Assembly (NCBI GenBank): GCA_027886175.1
Contig: JAJNNQ010000130.1
Location: forward strand, 12,665,501 to 12,729,500
Length of the DNA stretch: 64,000 bases
Origin: Phylloscopus collybita
Lineage: Eukaryota; Chordata; Aves; Passeriformes; Phylloscopidae
Direction of reading: 5' to 3'
The notes beneath the pieces are model-generated. The model made no database searches. It saw nothing but the letters and a program-made list of their open reading frames with translations, and was not told the DNA's origin. A program made the translations under genes and the position numbers. Positions 34,501 to 48,484 of this stretch are shown here, piece after piece (positions within the stretch are counted from its first letter, which is position 1; the number at the start of each line of letters is the position of its first letter).

Positions 34501-37500
34501 ATCACAGTATGCTACATAGGTGACCTAGAATTGGGTATTAAAGCAGGGAAATTCATCAGGGCAAAATGAGAGCAGTGTTAATTTTTTATCCAGAATAGAT
34601 TTTCTAAATGGTGATGGACAGGAATGCATGAAAAGCATTATTTCTGAGAAGATGGGTGAGTGCTTCTGTATTCTCTGTACATCAGCTTTTTTTTTGTGTT
34701 CAAAACTGCTCATGCTCTGTGATTTTCTGAGTTTAAAATTCAAGTATTGCAAAAATTTATTGATTAGTAGCAAACTGCCAAGGCATTCACTGAGAATATT
34801 TGTGTTCTAGGCTTTTAGACTGCATGTACAAGTATTCTTATCATGACTGGGTAAACACTGCTGTTAGATTCTGTTTCCTGGTGTTGACATCCATAATTTT
34901 AAATGATCACTCTGCAAATTTGCCATATTGAATTCATTCATTTCAGCAACTATTTCTGCTACTAAATTAATTTGCTTGAATGCAAATATATAGGTGATCT
35001 GGATATTTTCAAAATAAATATAATCAGTTTTTGACACTCTTGGAAAAGTATGCTTATGTTTTGTCTAAAAGAGATATATAAAATGTATCATCAGTCCTAG
35101 AAGTGTGGTATTTCCAGGTTCACCTCACAGTAGATCTGAAAATAATGAGTCTGCTGAGTCATCAGTTCAACAGTTGTCATTGACATGTGTTGGATACACT
35201 ACAATGATTGACTTTATCTCTTAATCAAAACTGAATAGTACTTTAGGATATTTCATAGCCCTGGCACAGAGCTTTCTGTCACGAGGGTAGAACTCATTTT
35301 TTCTCTGCAGAAGGTCTTAAGAATTGGAAATATAATAATGATATCTTTTTCACTCTTAAAAACTGCAGTTGAAAAACATTTCAAAACTGATTGTAAAACG
35401 ATTTTGAAATCTTTTCTTTGTTGAAGACACTTCTGCCAGAACTCAGCGACAAACAATTAAGACCTATTATCTCAGGTAGAGCTTATTTCTACAGTCCAAG
35501 ACAAATCTGTCAGCATGAGAACCAAACACCAACCCCCAAATTCTTCCAGTTTAAATTCAGCCAAGCCTACTCTCCACACAGCTTTGGACAACACCATGAT
35601 ATATCACCTTTCACAGGAGAAATATCTGGGAGAACCTGCATGTGCTCAAGAAGAGCTCAGAGGGGAATGAGTCCTGTGGGAAATGTACATTTTATGTTAA
35701 TTTAAGGGTGTCTGAGCTCTCACGGAGGAGGAGCTTAGCAGAGTGAGTTGTCAGGGCTTATTTGGACAGACAGCAATCTACAAGCACAGACAAAGATTTA
35801 GACAGCTGGTAAATCAGATGTAAAGAGGTTCTGCAGATGACTGAGACATTTAGAAAGGACTTATCACATGTTTAAGTAGGAATTGAACTCCACAGCTTGA
35901 CAGACACTATCTCAGCTGAGATGATGACATGCTGCATTTCTGGGCTAGCAAGTGTCAGTGTCTTAAACTACTTTGTTTCCCCCAATACAGTTATTCCACC
36001 TGTGATCTGCTCCTGTGACAATTTGTTTGGTCTGTGTTTATAAATCCAGTGTGACTGGCTCTTCCTGAAGTATCCCAGGTGTTAAGGATTCAAATGGGAT
36101 GAAAGAAAGGAAATGAAAAGTCGGTTAATGGATACATCAAAAAAGATTAACTCTTTTTTAATGCTCTTTTTGTGAGGTTTGGATTATAGTTTGGTTCTGG
36201 GAAAAGCCAAGACCTTGTTCTGCTGCTGAGGCTACAGACATGGCCAGATCTGATCTGTGGAAACAGGCTGATGTTCTGTCTCATGACATGCACTGACGCC
36301 TAAAATCTCGAGGGAATGTTCTCTGGCTAGCTCATGTGGGTTAGAGAGGCTGGCTGAAATCACCTTGCTTTGCAGCCCCCACACTGAGCTACAGTGAAGC
36401 TGTGATGACTTTAGCCTGTGTCTGTAGATGGAGCCATCTTCCTGCAAACCTTCTTGCAGCCTTCCTGCAAATCCTTCTTTGAATCTGTCTGGTAAAGCTG
36501 AAGAGAGCCTGCTCTCTGGGTCATCTTCTTTGCAGGTTTATCTAGACTGAGACTGGTCTAACTGAAAAAAAAAATTATATCTGTTCATCATGAAGACATT
36601 TTTAAAGAAAAACTTTAAGGATAACACCTCGCCTAATCAGAGTGGTTTCTTTTAAAAGTGTTGTGATTAGATGCAGTCAATTAACATTGTATTCCAAAAT
36701 TACTCATTATAAAGCCAATTATATGAGAGCCAGAACCTCACAGTTCCTTCTGGATGCAATGGAAATAAGTCACATTGAAACAAAATTTGACTTTTTAACT
36801 ATGTTCACACCCTGTAAACAGGCCTCAAAAATAAATCCCCCTGCTGCCTTCTTTCCTAGCACTCCCCACTGCAACCTTCACCTTTCACAAAGCTCTACCA
36901 GCCTAGCAATTCCACTCTCTTCAGCTCAGTCCAGAGAAGCTAATTGCTATTAATGTGATACCCTACATTTATATCCTACCGTTGGAAATGTCAGGTGGTG
37001 TTTTCCCCTTGCCATGGTATGCTGCAGCTGTTTTCAGAACACAGCTAGGCCAAGAGCTGATTTAAATTATAGCTGTAGTGTCATCAAATGTGATTCCACT
37101 TTCACAAAAGCAGAGCATTTGCCAAATGGTTCCTATGAAGCTGTTCCCATATACACTCCTTGTGTAGCTGAAGTGCAGCTTTATCTAGAAGAGAGAAATT
37201 TCCTCAGACACACAGAGTAAAACAGTTTTTAAAACCATAAATCTGCTTAATGTTGACTACTTGTGCACTCAATAAAATAAATTGATGTTATAGTATATTT
37301 TTGGTACAGTATTAGCAGATAAACAGCTTTCTTTTTCTGTTGTTGAAGAAAAGGAGAGAAAAGCAGCAAGCGGGTACATGTTCTGCACGTCCATTTACCC
37401 ATTTATTCCTCACTCCTCACTGCCTGTGTTCCCTGCCTGCCTGGGCTTCCATAACTCTGCCAGTATTAGGCTGTGTTTTGAGGTTTTCAAAAAATAATTC

Positions 37501-38427
37501 TTTTTCACTGGATGATAAATCAGGGAGGGAAGCAAATCAGAAATTCCCAAAGGAGCATACCGGTATGGCAGTTTTAGATATTGCACCTGAAATCGCTTCT
37601 CTGTTGTCATAGTACATCAAAAATCTTCCCTAAGCACGCTGATTGACAACTCAGTACTTATTAATTATGTGGATTTTTTTTTTCCCCAAGAGCAGGGTAT
37701 GTTACAGATTTTACTTTTTGGTTCTTGGAAAAAAAAATATGACCTTGTTGTCAATATTAGAGGCCATTGCTTTTAGAAGGATAAGCACTAGCTAAGAAAA
37801 CAACTTTTCTGGCTTTCTTGTATATTCTAAACCTGAAAACCTTGTTCAAGACAGAGCAAATGGAACAGCTGCTGAAGCACCAGGCTCCATATAAGCTAGT
37901 CAGCAGATACTGTCTTATTCATATACTTCTCTCTGAACTTGTTTTCTTTTCTGAGGCTACTCAGTAATTCCTTCAGCTTAATGAGCTAACATTCGGCAAC
38001 CACTGAGCAACTTTGATTTCGTGATGTGACAGTCTTAAAAATCTGCAGCAAGTGTGCTCGGAGCTGGCTACTGGCACTTTGGCATACTAGCAGGTAGTGA
38101 CTTCAACTGAAAACATGTGTTTTGTTACTGACAGAAACTCCACGTTGCTTCAGTGTTACTTGTACAGTATGTCAGCCTCTGTCAGTGTGGGACTGCTTGC
38201 TGTCATCACATGAAATTAGCCTAACATAAGAGCTTATTGACTTGTGGGTATTAACAGCCAAGGGAGATTTTTAATTCAGAATGAGATTCCAAGCATAAGG
38301 TATTCACTTTGTGGTTCCAGTCTAGTTAAATTTTCTAATATTTTAAATATTGCAACCGTAATTCTTGATGTTTGTAATTCAAGCTTCTCTTGATAATACA
38401 GTTTAAAAAAATCTGAAAGCTTATCCT
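31561..38427. other. Unassigned non-coding region
   Basis: About 6.9 kb of mostly AT-rich sequence with no recognised repeat or gene. It holds a T run near 33899-33915, a 14-bp palindrome (35909-35922) and a short direct repeat cttcctgcaaa (about 36439 and 36462). All frames are short (about 60-105 codons) and unrecognised. Confidence 0.5.
35909..35922. repeat. Perfect 14-bp palindrome with E-box core
   Basis: atctcagctgagat equals its own reverse complement and is centred on the E-box cagctg. Confidence 0.75.
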
Positions 38428-38515
38428 TGGGGAAAAAAACCCCAAACAAACACAAAAAAACTAAACAAGCAAAAAACAAACAAGCAAACAAAACCACCCA
38501 CCACAACCCCAACAA
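38428..38515. repeat. A/C-rich low-complexity tract
   Basis: Opens with a ttgggg/ccccaa stem around an A run, then aaacaaac, aaacaagc and accaccc units. The Val/Cys/Leu-rich antisense frame is an artefact. Confidence 0.88.
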
Positions 38516-41500
38516 CATTGGCTTCTAAATAATGAATTTTTAGTACTGAAGACTATTATGTAACAGACCCCAAAGAAGTATAAGTATTTCTTTCTAGAAA
38601 GTGACGCTTCTCAGTATTATTTATTGATTTTCTCTGATACAATTGTAATCCAGTTGTCCCTTTGATAAACCTCATTCAGAACTCAGTGAAGGCAAAGGTT
38701 GTGAAACAGAACCAGAATGAAAACAACTGAAAAATCTGATAGGAACAATTAACCCCCTATCCCATTATTCATTAACTTTTTTTTTTCTCTCAAAAATCTG
38801 GGGGACTTACACGTTTCTTAGGATTAGAAAAGAAATCTTGTTACATTAGCAAAGTTTTACTTAGGTGAAAAAATCCCCCATACATGTATTTATTATATAG
38901 AACCTGATATTTACATCTTCTTCATTTTTTTGACTGCTTTTAGACTTCTTTTGAAGAAAATTCTGAAGTGTGACTATTAAATCACTCAGGTAATAATGGG
39001 GAAATAATATTCTCATAGCACTGTGTGGTTCACTCTGGATGTCATCAAACAGGGACATGTATCCAAAGGTCTAAGTGGTTTTGGTGATAATTACAAAACA
39101 TTTTTTTTTACTCCATCATTGCAATTATCAGCACCAGGTCTGCATGTTATTATTATCTCCATATTGGGTTCCAGTAATCCTAAAAGTAATTTCTTTTCTT
39201 TCCTTATTGAACTAAATAATATGTCATCCGGAAATTTGATGAAATGGATACTAAAATATGTTGTAAGTCTGCTATAATTGGGACATTTAAATTTGTTTTA
39301 ATTTGTGAAAACAAGTATTTAAGACAGAAATGAGTTTTAGTTTTGCTATTTGGCTTGGGATTCGGTTAAACACTGAATTTCTTTTAAAAGAACAGATAAA
39401 TAACATAATGGTGTGGTTTAGAAATGCAATTCTCCCATTTAGTACTCCCAAAAAAAACATATACCACTCCCCCTCACCCCTCCAGCTGGAGTCACAAAAG
39501 GCAAAAATCACAGGCTAAGACAAGAAACTGGAAACAGCAATGAGCTGAAACAAACAGTAACAGCAACAATATTAATTATAAGAGGTATAAGAGGTAGAGG
39601 AAAAGAAACTGTTCACAGAGAAAATGAAAAGCCCTGGTACCAGTGCCTGCCTCCACCACGGGGAGGATCAGACAGAACACTGTCTCTCGTGAAGAATGTC
39701 CCTTTCCCTTGCCCCTGGCAAGGACATGAGGTGCTACAGAATAACCTCCTGGCCATGCAAAATTAACCCTGTCCTGGACAGAACCAAGACATATAAGCTT
39801 AGCCAAGGAGCCCTTCATATCAGTGAAATTAATTGGAATGGCACTAGAAAGATGAATAATTATTATTTGTTCTTGATCCTTATCACAGAAGAAATTCCTA
39901 AATAAGTTTCAGTGCCAGACAAGAGTAAACAGCTGGTGTGCTCTGTTCTCTTGCTCAGAGAACTCTCCAGTGAAGTTGGTGAAGGTGTATATGGTCCAAT
40001 GTTTACAGCCATGTGTTTAATTTTTTTACTTTGCCCTCCTCCCCAGATTAAATATTAAGCCCATATTTTCCTAGCAATAAACCTTATTTATAACAGAAGA
40101 AATCAGAAACTGATTTTGTTCATATATACTGTATTATATTTACCTGTATAACTATGAATATATTTTTGCTAACTGGAATTACAATAGACTGATTGTAAGG
40201 TGTTGCTGGTATTTACTACCATTTTCTGTAATGAGGGTGGACAGTCTTCTCTGGATGACATTTTGTTTTATACATTGGAAGAAATGGGTTTCTCTGGCTC
40301 CCCAGATATGCTCTTATCAGTGAGTGAGATTTGGCTAAAGAATGTGTTATAATTGTTCACCTTTGTGGGAGTACAAACAACATACTAGTTTTCTCATGCA
40401 AAGAGATGCCAAGAAATTCTTTGTGTTCCTGGAGAATTCAATATTCTGCCAAGATAAGGACCATTGATTTGATTTGCTATCTCCTGTGTACTTAGAAAAC
40501 AATCACGATTCCTACTTTTTAATACTTTTTCTTTCACATGGAATATGGATGGGGCATGGCAACAAATATAAAAACTATATACAGATAGAGATGTCTGTGT
40601 TTATTTTAAAAATTTCAGGAGTTTTTCTTAAACTATTAGTCTTTATCTACAACCAAAATAAGGAATATATTCATGGATTTTTTTCGGTGGACTATGGACT
40701 GGCTTTTCTGCTTTTTTATGTCAACTAAGTGTGGGTTTTTTTCAGTGAAGTTACAGCTTTCAAAAGATCTGCTGGATTTAACTGCTGGAAATTAATTATG
40801 ACCTTTAAATTTGGTAAACATGACTAATAATCATGTTACTTCATTATGAATAATTAAAATATTTATTTGGTCTCTTGAGGAGTGAGAAAGTACTTCCCAG
40901 TCATCTTGTAGCAGGGGAGCAGCCCTTTCACAACATCACTTGTATCTTTTGTGCAAAAGGAGGTGTCTGTTTACTCCCATCTTTTCAAATCCATTTTACT
41001 GAGCTTGAGATCTCTTTGCTAACTCACATAGCTGTAACAGCCCTTGAAAATAGCCCATATCTCATATTTCCAGAATGGCACCATCTAAAGAGTAAAACCC
41101 TTGTGCCACCTCTGGTCTCAGTGAAGTACAGCTGCTTACTATGTAATAAGAAGAAATGCAACAAGGAAAAAAAAAAAGTGAACATATTACAGATGCCTGC
41201 AATGCATGTAAATGTATGTAAAATGCATGTGAAAGATGTACTTCACCTCATGCTTTATGGTACTGCATCGTGGCCCCACTGCAGGGATATAAAGTGCATC
41301 TTGGCACAGGAGATCTCTCCCCTTTGCTCTTCAACCCCTCTGATTAGATTATTGGTTTGATAACAGTATTTTTTATTTGCTTTCAGAGAGTATTTCTCTT
41401 TTGTCTTGCTTTAATGTTACATTTATCAGGCCTTTCATAACAAGTACATTGGGGTTCTGAAAACCTCACTACTGCTCCTAACATGGTACAGTGTAATTAC
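38516..41500. other. Unassigned non-coding region
   Basis: AT-rich sequence. The 161-codon plus frame at 40875-41360 contains a Lys-rich stretch over an A run and no recognisable domain. No splice sites or codon pattern support it as a gene. Confidence 0.5.
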
Positions 41501-41504
41501 TCTG

Positions 41505-41545
41505 TTTTGGTTTGGGGTTTTTGTTTCTTTTGATGGTTTTTTCAG
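41505..41545. repeat. T/G-rich tract
   Basis: ttttggtttggggtttttg and further T runs; a short example of the T/G-rich type. Confidence 0.65.
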
Positions 41546-42501
41546 CTCTGCTCATTTCCCTTGCTCTCCTGCCCCTGCCTAACAAAGATGCACTGAAATA
41601 GAAAGCAGGCTTGTAATAACTGCCTGTTATGTTTTTGCTTAATGTACTGTGCAAAATATGACAAGGGTGAATGTTAGTACATGTAACAGCAGTCAAAATG
41701 TTTCCTTATTCCAGCTGTTGTATGCTCTGTATGCAAGAGGTAGAAAAGATGTTAAACAAACTGGGAGAGTAAGTTGTGAATCTTAAGGTCAGAAAATGCA
41801 ACTCAATTTTTTTTTTCTTTCCCTGAATAGAAAAAAATGTGATGAAATACTGTAGTATCTAAGCCTAATATATATATAATATATATATTTTTCAATCATT
41901 GCTGTCTTAAAGTACTTGAATATTTATAACATACATGATTTTTTCAATAAATACTGCAGAGATATCTTTGTGCCATATTAAAATTGATCATGATTGCTGG
42001 CCCCTTCAGCTAGATGCTGTTTAACTAAGAAATCTTTGTGTTAATTTAATTCAATTTAAATCATTCTTGGCATCCTACTAACAAACTATTAATAAACCTT
42101 TCCAGTCTGACACACTGTGCAAATTGCAGTCTCTGTGAAAATATTATTTAATTTATCTAATTGCTATACATTTACTTTAAAAGCTGATCTGTCACAACAC
42201 CACATGTATTTCTTACATTTTCTGAAAGAATATGCTGTATTTCCAACCTCCATACACAAGACATGAAACAGTTGCTGTCACCCATACTCTTTCTGTTTCT
42301 GGCTTTGATTCTTATACTTGAGAGGTATCTGCATGCCAATTTTTATTGCATTGCTAATCCAAATATATTCATCCTGGATGCATTCATTACCCTGGACTAT
42401 CTTTGGTGTTCCAAGAAAAGATGTGGCATGATGTATATTCATTTTTTTTTCAGTTTTATAACTTCATTTGTTTATTTGTTTATTTGTAAATCAATCTATT
42501 T
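41546..42501. other. Unassigned AT-rich sequence
   Basis: Contains an (AT)n run at 41866-41890. The 126-codon frame over 42263-42643 is Phe/Ile-rich and crosses a hairpin; no domain seen. Confidence 0.5.
41866..41890. repeat. Interrupted (AT)n microsatellite
   Basis: Two at runs separated by a single extra a. Confidence 0.85.
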
Positions 42502-42522
42502 CAAGCCTCAAATTGAGGCTTG
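42502..42522. repeat. Perfect 10-bp inverted repeat, 1-base spacer
   Basis: caagcctcaa (42502-42511) and ttgaggcttg (42513-42522) are exact reverse complements. Confidence 0.85.
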
Positions 42523-42678
42523 TAATGTCAGATTGAATCAAGAATCAAGCAATTCCCTGGCTTCTGCTTTGACAGAAATTCCAGGTTTTTCTGCAGACTT
42601 TTGCATAAGATTTGGTCTGCAAAGAAAAGGTCTCTGTAGGTGAGAAACAGACAACTGTATTAGCAAAAGCTGCCAAGT

Positions 42679-42700
42679 AGGCTGACTTAAAAGTCAGCCT
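42679..42700. repeat. Perfect 10-bp inverted repeat, 2-base spacer
   Basis: aggctgactt (42679-42688) and aagtcagcct (42691-42700) are exact reverse complements, 157 bases after the previous hairpin. Confidence 0.85.
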
Positions 42701-42957
42701 TAAGTGTAAATTTAATTTAAAGGCAGTGACACACTTGTTATATTTAAATGAGACTCAGAGAACCTGCTTCGGGAAGCATCGAGAGCTCAGGGTGCCACAA
42801 TTATCATGATCAGATGCATCTGGAGTAATGGAGAGATATGCTTCTTTTGTAAATGAACAAATGTGTGCAATTGCATAATTGCTTCAACAACAAATGTCCT
42901 GCAGGATATCTGCATGTGGAAACTTAATTATGATACACATTTTTTTCTGGAAAGAAT

Positions 42958-42990
42958 TAAAACAAAACAAAACAAAACAAAAACAAAACA
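42958..42990. repeat. (AAAAC)n microsatellite
   Basis: Five or six aaaac units in tandem; a regular member of the A/C-rich class. Confidence 0.92.
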
Positions 42991-45900
42991 GTAATTCCAG
43001 AGTTGTGTGCAACCACATGTGCCTTTCTATGTTTTGAAAAATGTACAATTACTTTCACTGAAAGAAAGTCCAAAGCGGTTTAAAATGCCAGTTTAGAAAC
43101 TGATTTAATTTCTGGATTCATTCTGTCCTACCTGGCCTGTTAATAGATGCAGAGGAGCCCTCATTCCAAACAACACTTTTCAGCGTTGCTTTCTGATGTG
43201 GCATTGGCACGTGGTTCTTACCAATGATTACAGTGCTTTGCACATGATTCCCTGCCCTTCTCTGTCATAACTCCCACCCTGAAAGCCTGGGTCACTGCTC
43301 CAGCAAAGCTTCTTATGTGGAGAAAAATTTTGGGTATTCACAGAACTACTGATTTTAGTAAGGACATTGCTAGTAGCCAAAATTTTCCTTTGCTCCATGT
43401 GCCAAAAGAAATGGACTAAAAATACCAGCTGATAGGATTGATCCTTGCTGTTTTCTGTGTTCTGTATGTTCAATGTACATATTGGCACGTTCCCAGTGCA
43501 GTCACCAAATGAGCAATCCCATAAAATCTTTATGGAGTTTTTTTTTAATAATTTGTATTTCAATCCTATAGAAAAATGATGTGTTTCAAAGTTAGGCAAT
43601 TTTTCATACAGTTGCCTTTTGGAATCTTTAAATTCCTTCTATGGAGCCAGAAGAAATTTTATTTTTCTATCAGGACAATAAAATAAGCTACCCAAGTGGA
43701 ATATTTTAGGTTATACTGTAATAGTTCTGTTTGGTGCTGAATGTTAACATTTCTTCTAAAGGTTTTTCTCCTGAGATGCATCAACGAGCTATTTCCTCAG
43801 CTTATCTCTTCAAGAATCTGAAAATGTAAGATATAAAATGTATTACCTCATAGGAAATATTTCTGTGAATTATTTTGCAGGACACCTGACTCTGAGCCTC
43901 TAGTTTTGCAGTCATAACATTCTTATTTGAAAGCTATGGAGCTGTCTCTTGCTTTCTCTTCAATTTCCACACTTCCTTTTGGACATTCATAATTAACAGC
44001 AAATCTCAGATTTTGTTTGATTTCTTCCTAATCCTTTCCAGAAGCTGTATGGGAGACACTCACTTCAAAATCCTGCTGATCAGAGCTGGGTAAATGACTA
44101 CTTCTATCAGGAGGGTTCATGCCTTTGGAAAGGTTTAGAAAAAGGTTTTATCTGAGAATAAAAGACAGACAGATAGATGTTAGTCTGGGAACTTCAAAAA
44201 AGAGAAGCCTATCTGTGCCTCTCTAATTCGTTATGCTGCAAATGTTGAAATGTTTTCCCTTAAGCCTTACCCAGCAGAGTTAGTATTTACAGGGCACTAC
44301 ATGAAATAAGATGTTATGCCATGGGGAAAGCATGATGGAAGGGGAAAAAGAAGATAACTGTATAATATGAATTTTAGGGGGAAAACTTGCTGTTTTCCTC
44401 ACAGGCAGAGAGAGTAGGTGGAGTGCAAAATCAAACCTACCAAAAGAGATCAGACTGATCTCAAGGTTCAGGTATACATTTCTAGAAGGAGCATGCTTCT
44501 AGGCAAAAAAATACCTTGACTGATGGCTGTTTTGTGAATATCAAAGTGGTACAGAGCTGAGGCTGACTTGCTCTTTGCCCTATCACTCCTCTCAGCACAT
44601 GTGGGCCTTCTTGACTCTTCCATCTTTCCCATGGCACCTATTAGGGACTTCTTTTGAAGATACCAATTAAAAATCTGAAATACTAAATTTTTCAGTACCG
44701 GCTGAAAAGGAAGGCTTTTATGGAAGCTGAAAAGATGAGGAAGCCTACCAATTGCTAAGTGCCTTTGTATTAAAATAAGCAGGGGAGTATTTGGGAACTG
44801 AATTTCTGGACTTCAGCACCTAAATTCTTCTTTGTCTTTGTCCTTAGGGTGCATAAATAACTCAGCTAATGATGACAAGAGGTCTTTTCTGGGTTGTGGG
44901 AACCTCATGCAGATAAATGCATTTAGAAAGGGCTCCCACTGTCCTGGATCTCATGATAAAAGAGGCCATCTAGCTGTCTGCAGGGATATGATTTGGCTGT
45001 TATGAGCTTTGTATCTGGCTATAGCCAACTTGCTCTCCTGCTAACAGCCAGCACGAGACCTGTTAATAACCAGCTTTAAAATTATCCAGAAACCAATCTC
45101 TAACTTCCACATAATTAAATAAAGCTTTTAATTTGGACGGTTTCCATCATTCTTTCTCGTTAAGCTTTGAAGTATTTTACAGGGTGAAATCATAGTTTAA
45201 GCAGATAGTGCGTAATAAAATCTATCTTGAGGAAAAAGAAGACAGTGGCAACTTAGGTAGTTTTGAAATCTTGGATTTTGCTGCTGGTGTTTGATTCTAT
45301 GTGTTTTAAAGCAAAACAAACTCTCAAAATTGGAAGGGAAAAAAAAAAGAAAAAAAAAAAGAAAAGAAAATGCAGCTTCTCTCTGTCATCTTGTGTCTCT
45401 GGAATTTCCTTCCCCTGCAGCCTTGCTGCTGGGATGCTACAGGCAGAGTGTAGTGGCTTATCAGCCACCCTGAAACCCAGCAAACTTCTAGCATCTTTAT
45501 GTTGTTTGAAACATTCCTTTTCATTGGTGTCTTACGGCTGTGCTGCAGAAAGGTAATGTTTCTTTGCTGGCTGAACTCACTGTATATTAGAGAGAAATCA
45601 GGAAAAGAAGCACAGGGGGGAAAGCCTGGAGAAAAATAACATTCTGGGGCAATAAGAGCTGGAATCAAAGGGTCGTGCCAAGCAGAACTAGTTGGAACTG
45701 GTGGAGGGGAGGATGCCATTTAATTTCCCCTCTGTTTTCATTCTACTGGGGTGCATTTCTCAATCAGAATAACAAAGTCACTGTGGTAAAATTAATTTCT
45801 CTCATTTGTTATAGTTGTGGATATGCCATCCCCAAAAGGCAGTGACAGGCCCTTTCCAAACTATTAGCCTCTGAGAAGTGGCTCATGGTAATTTCAGTCT

Positions 45901-48414
45901 CCAATCTGTGGCCCCCCTATTTAGAGCTAGATGTCTTGCTGATCAACAGCCTGGCCAGGAACACTGAGGTGAGTTTAGATCAAACATTTGCAGTTTGACT
46001 CAGACTTTTCTGTTATTTCAGTGTATTAGGGTTACTTTTGAGAGAAAATATAGAATATAGGCTGAGATGGACTTTGACAAGAACAGCCCTATAGGGTGGT
46101 TATCACTGTGTGATTAAATAAGACTTGATCCTTTGACATGGTTCAGTCTCCTCTCAACCTCTAATTGTATCTGTTGTTCTGCCTTCAATCTGCAGCAATA
46201 TGTTAATATCTTTTAGTAGCTGAGCCATTATGCCTAAATAAGGGATTGCAAGTAAATAGGGGTCGACAATTCTAAGCATACACATAAATAGAGAGGGACA
46301 GCTCTCAACATATGGCAATGAATGCAGCCATAAGGCCTAAAATATGTATTTGAACTGCCAAATTTCTGAGCAGCTTCCAACTGGCTTTCATTTGGCTTCA
46401 ACTGTGTGTCTGACAGTCATTGTAAGCTCAGGTTTTGTGCCATATCATTTTTGTGCTCAGTGGCTGGTACTTATTTGGGCAACATTCATTTGCTCTGTAG
46501 GCTAAGTCTGTTCAGAGAAGAAATATTTTATGTTTGAACTCGGTATACTGGATGCAACTATTAGTGCAAAGCAGTGCTTTGTGTTGCTATGACTTTCCAG
46601 ATTAATATAGTCATTATTAATATCTGACACCAAACCTCAGTGCTCTCTCTCCCCAGATTTTCAAAGATTCTTTACTCATATTCTAGAAATATTATTTGAC
46701 TGTCCAGTCTTTACCAAATTACTATCCAATGTTAATCAAGCAAATCTTAATAATTTGTGCTTCAAAGTAAAATAACCACGGTGGCATTTCAACAGAAAAG
46801 GTCCACCTTGAGAGAAACCAAATCCATATGGCCTCTTTAGTAATCACTTTTTCAACTCTTACAGAAATGAGAACAAAAGTTTCTTCTCCAAGGCAAACCT
46901 GCAATAAAGGAAGATAGCAGAAGCAGGAGAAGTATGAAATTTGAGGTTATTTCTCTGACCACTGCTAGGGAAGGAAACCTGACAAAGGCCATGGACTTGG
47001 GCTGAATCTGCCAGTTTGGAGAGGATGTCCCAGCCCTCCCTCCATCCTTCAGTGGAAACAGCAGATGCTAAAGACCCTCTGATAAGAAAAAAGGGATTCA
47101 TTAAAAAATATGCTGTTCATACACCCAATTGTCATCTCCCTCTGTACTGACAGTAGAGTAAGCCTGCCACTTTTTTCATTCTCCTATCCCAAACAGGATT
47201 TTCCAAATTTTCTTATTCCTTAAGTGAGACCTTATGGTTACTCTCTGTGCTTTTATACTGCTAGCTAGCTCTTGAGGGTGTGTTAATTTCAGATTAAGAA
47301 AAAGGGGGGTAATACCACTTTAAACACATCATTTTCAGAATAACATTAGTATCTAACTACACAAAGCAATTATGTCACTCAATTTGAAAAGTCAATTACT
47401 TTTTTAGAAATTATTTTACACTTTGAAACCCCTTCTGACCAAACAAAAAAACATCTTCTTAGGGCTCTTCAGGCAGGATGTAATACCCTGATGTCACTTG
47501 ATTGAGGCTCTTCTGCTAATAATCTATGCCAATCAAGTAAGAAGGCCAGAAAAGAAGATGGTCCCTAGAAAAAAACCCAAAATACTACAAAATACTGTGC
47601 AACCAAGATTAGGAGGCCAAAGCTTCCAAGGAGAAATAGGGGGGGGGAAAGCAGTGTGGTGAGCACACTCGGTGCGAAGTGGTTTTTACTAAGTTTTTTT
47701 GAAGGAATACATGAACAAAAACATTCTTTTTATGTGACAGATCATTTTATCAACATTTTAATGCTAGAAATGTGATACCTACATACTGTGAAGTGTACCC
47801 ATTATATGAAATATTGTTTACAACTTACAATATGTAAGGTAAATTAACATAATAAATGTAAATACAATACCCATTATTATACCGCTGCAAATTTTAAATT
47901 CATTCAGGTAAAGAGTGAATCTGATTTTCACCTGTGAAATTAAGTTCAGTATTTCCAATGAAGAAAATCTGAACCTCTAATGCAATCCTGTTAATTGGAA
48001 AAAGAAAGGTTATTTTGGATATCATATGACAACAGGTTATCCCTTCCTTTTGAAGTGACAGAGACAAAAACCTGGGACCTTCTTCTTTCTTGCTAATACA
48101 GATTATTTGCTTAGGGCCTTTGTATTTACCATTTCCAATTTTCACCTGTCAGCTCTAAAATGTAATCTAAATCCAGGTACCTAAAAATCACTTCATCCTC
48201 AGCTATTTGTTTCTGATGCCTCCTTCACTCATGGGACACTACAAAATCAGAGGAAGGACCAAAAAACAAGGAGAACCTGCAGGGTGATGAGAGTTGGAGG
48301 CCTGACCTTACACCTCTGCAGTCAGCTGGTGCTTTGGCCACCTGTTTCAGTTATGAAGGATGGTGAAGGGCAACTTATGTGTTAGTGGGAATTCACAGAA
48401 GAATGATATTTTTG
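42991..48414. other. Unassigned non-coding region
   Basis: About 5.4 kb with an A/G run at 45335-45370 and nothing else I recognise. The 123-codon (43228-43599, minus) and 131-codon (45324-45719, minus) frames have no domain; the second reads through the A/G run. Confidence 0.5.
45335..45370. repeat. Poly(A) with scattered G
   Basis: gggaaaaaaaaaagaaaaaa-type purine run. Confidence 0.88.
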
Positions 48415-48484
48415 GAAAAAAAACAAACAAAAAACCAACAACAAAACAAACAAACAAACAAAAACAAACAAACAAAAAACCCCC
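48415..48484. repeat. A/C-rich (AAAC)n tract
   Basis: A run, then aaac units in near-tandem, ending in ccccc. Same type as the tracts at 250, 19848 and 62742. Confidence 0.9.

Noticed and set aside
40875..41360. 161-codon plus-strand frame
   Set aside because: No domain, no codon or splice support; it crosses an A-rich run and its length is within chance for 64 kb of sequence.
45263..45556. 97-codon frame with a Lys-rich, nuclear-signal-like stretch
   Set aside because: The Lys run comes from the poly(A)/G tract at 45335-45370.
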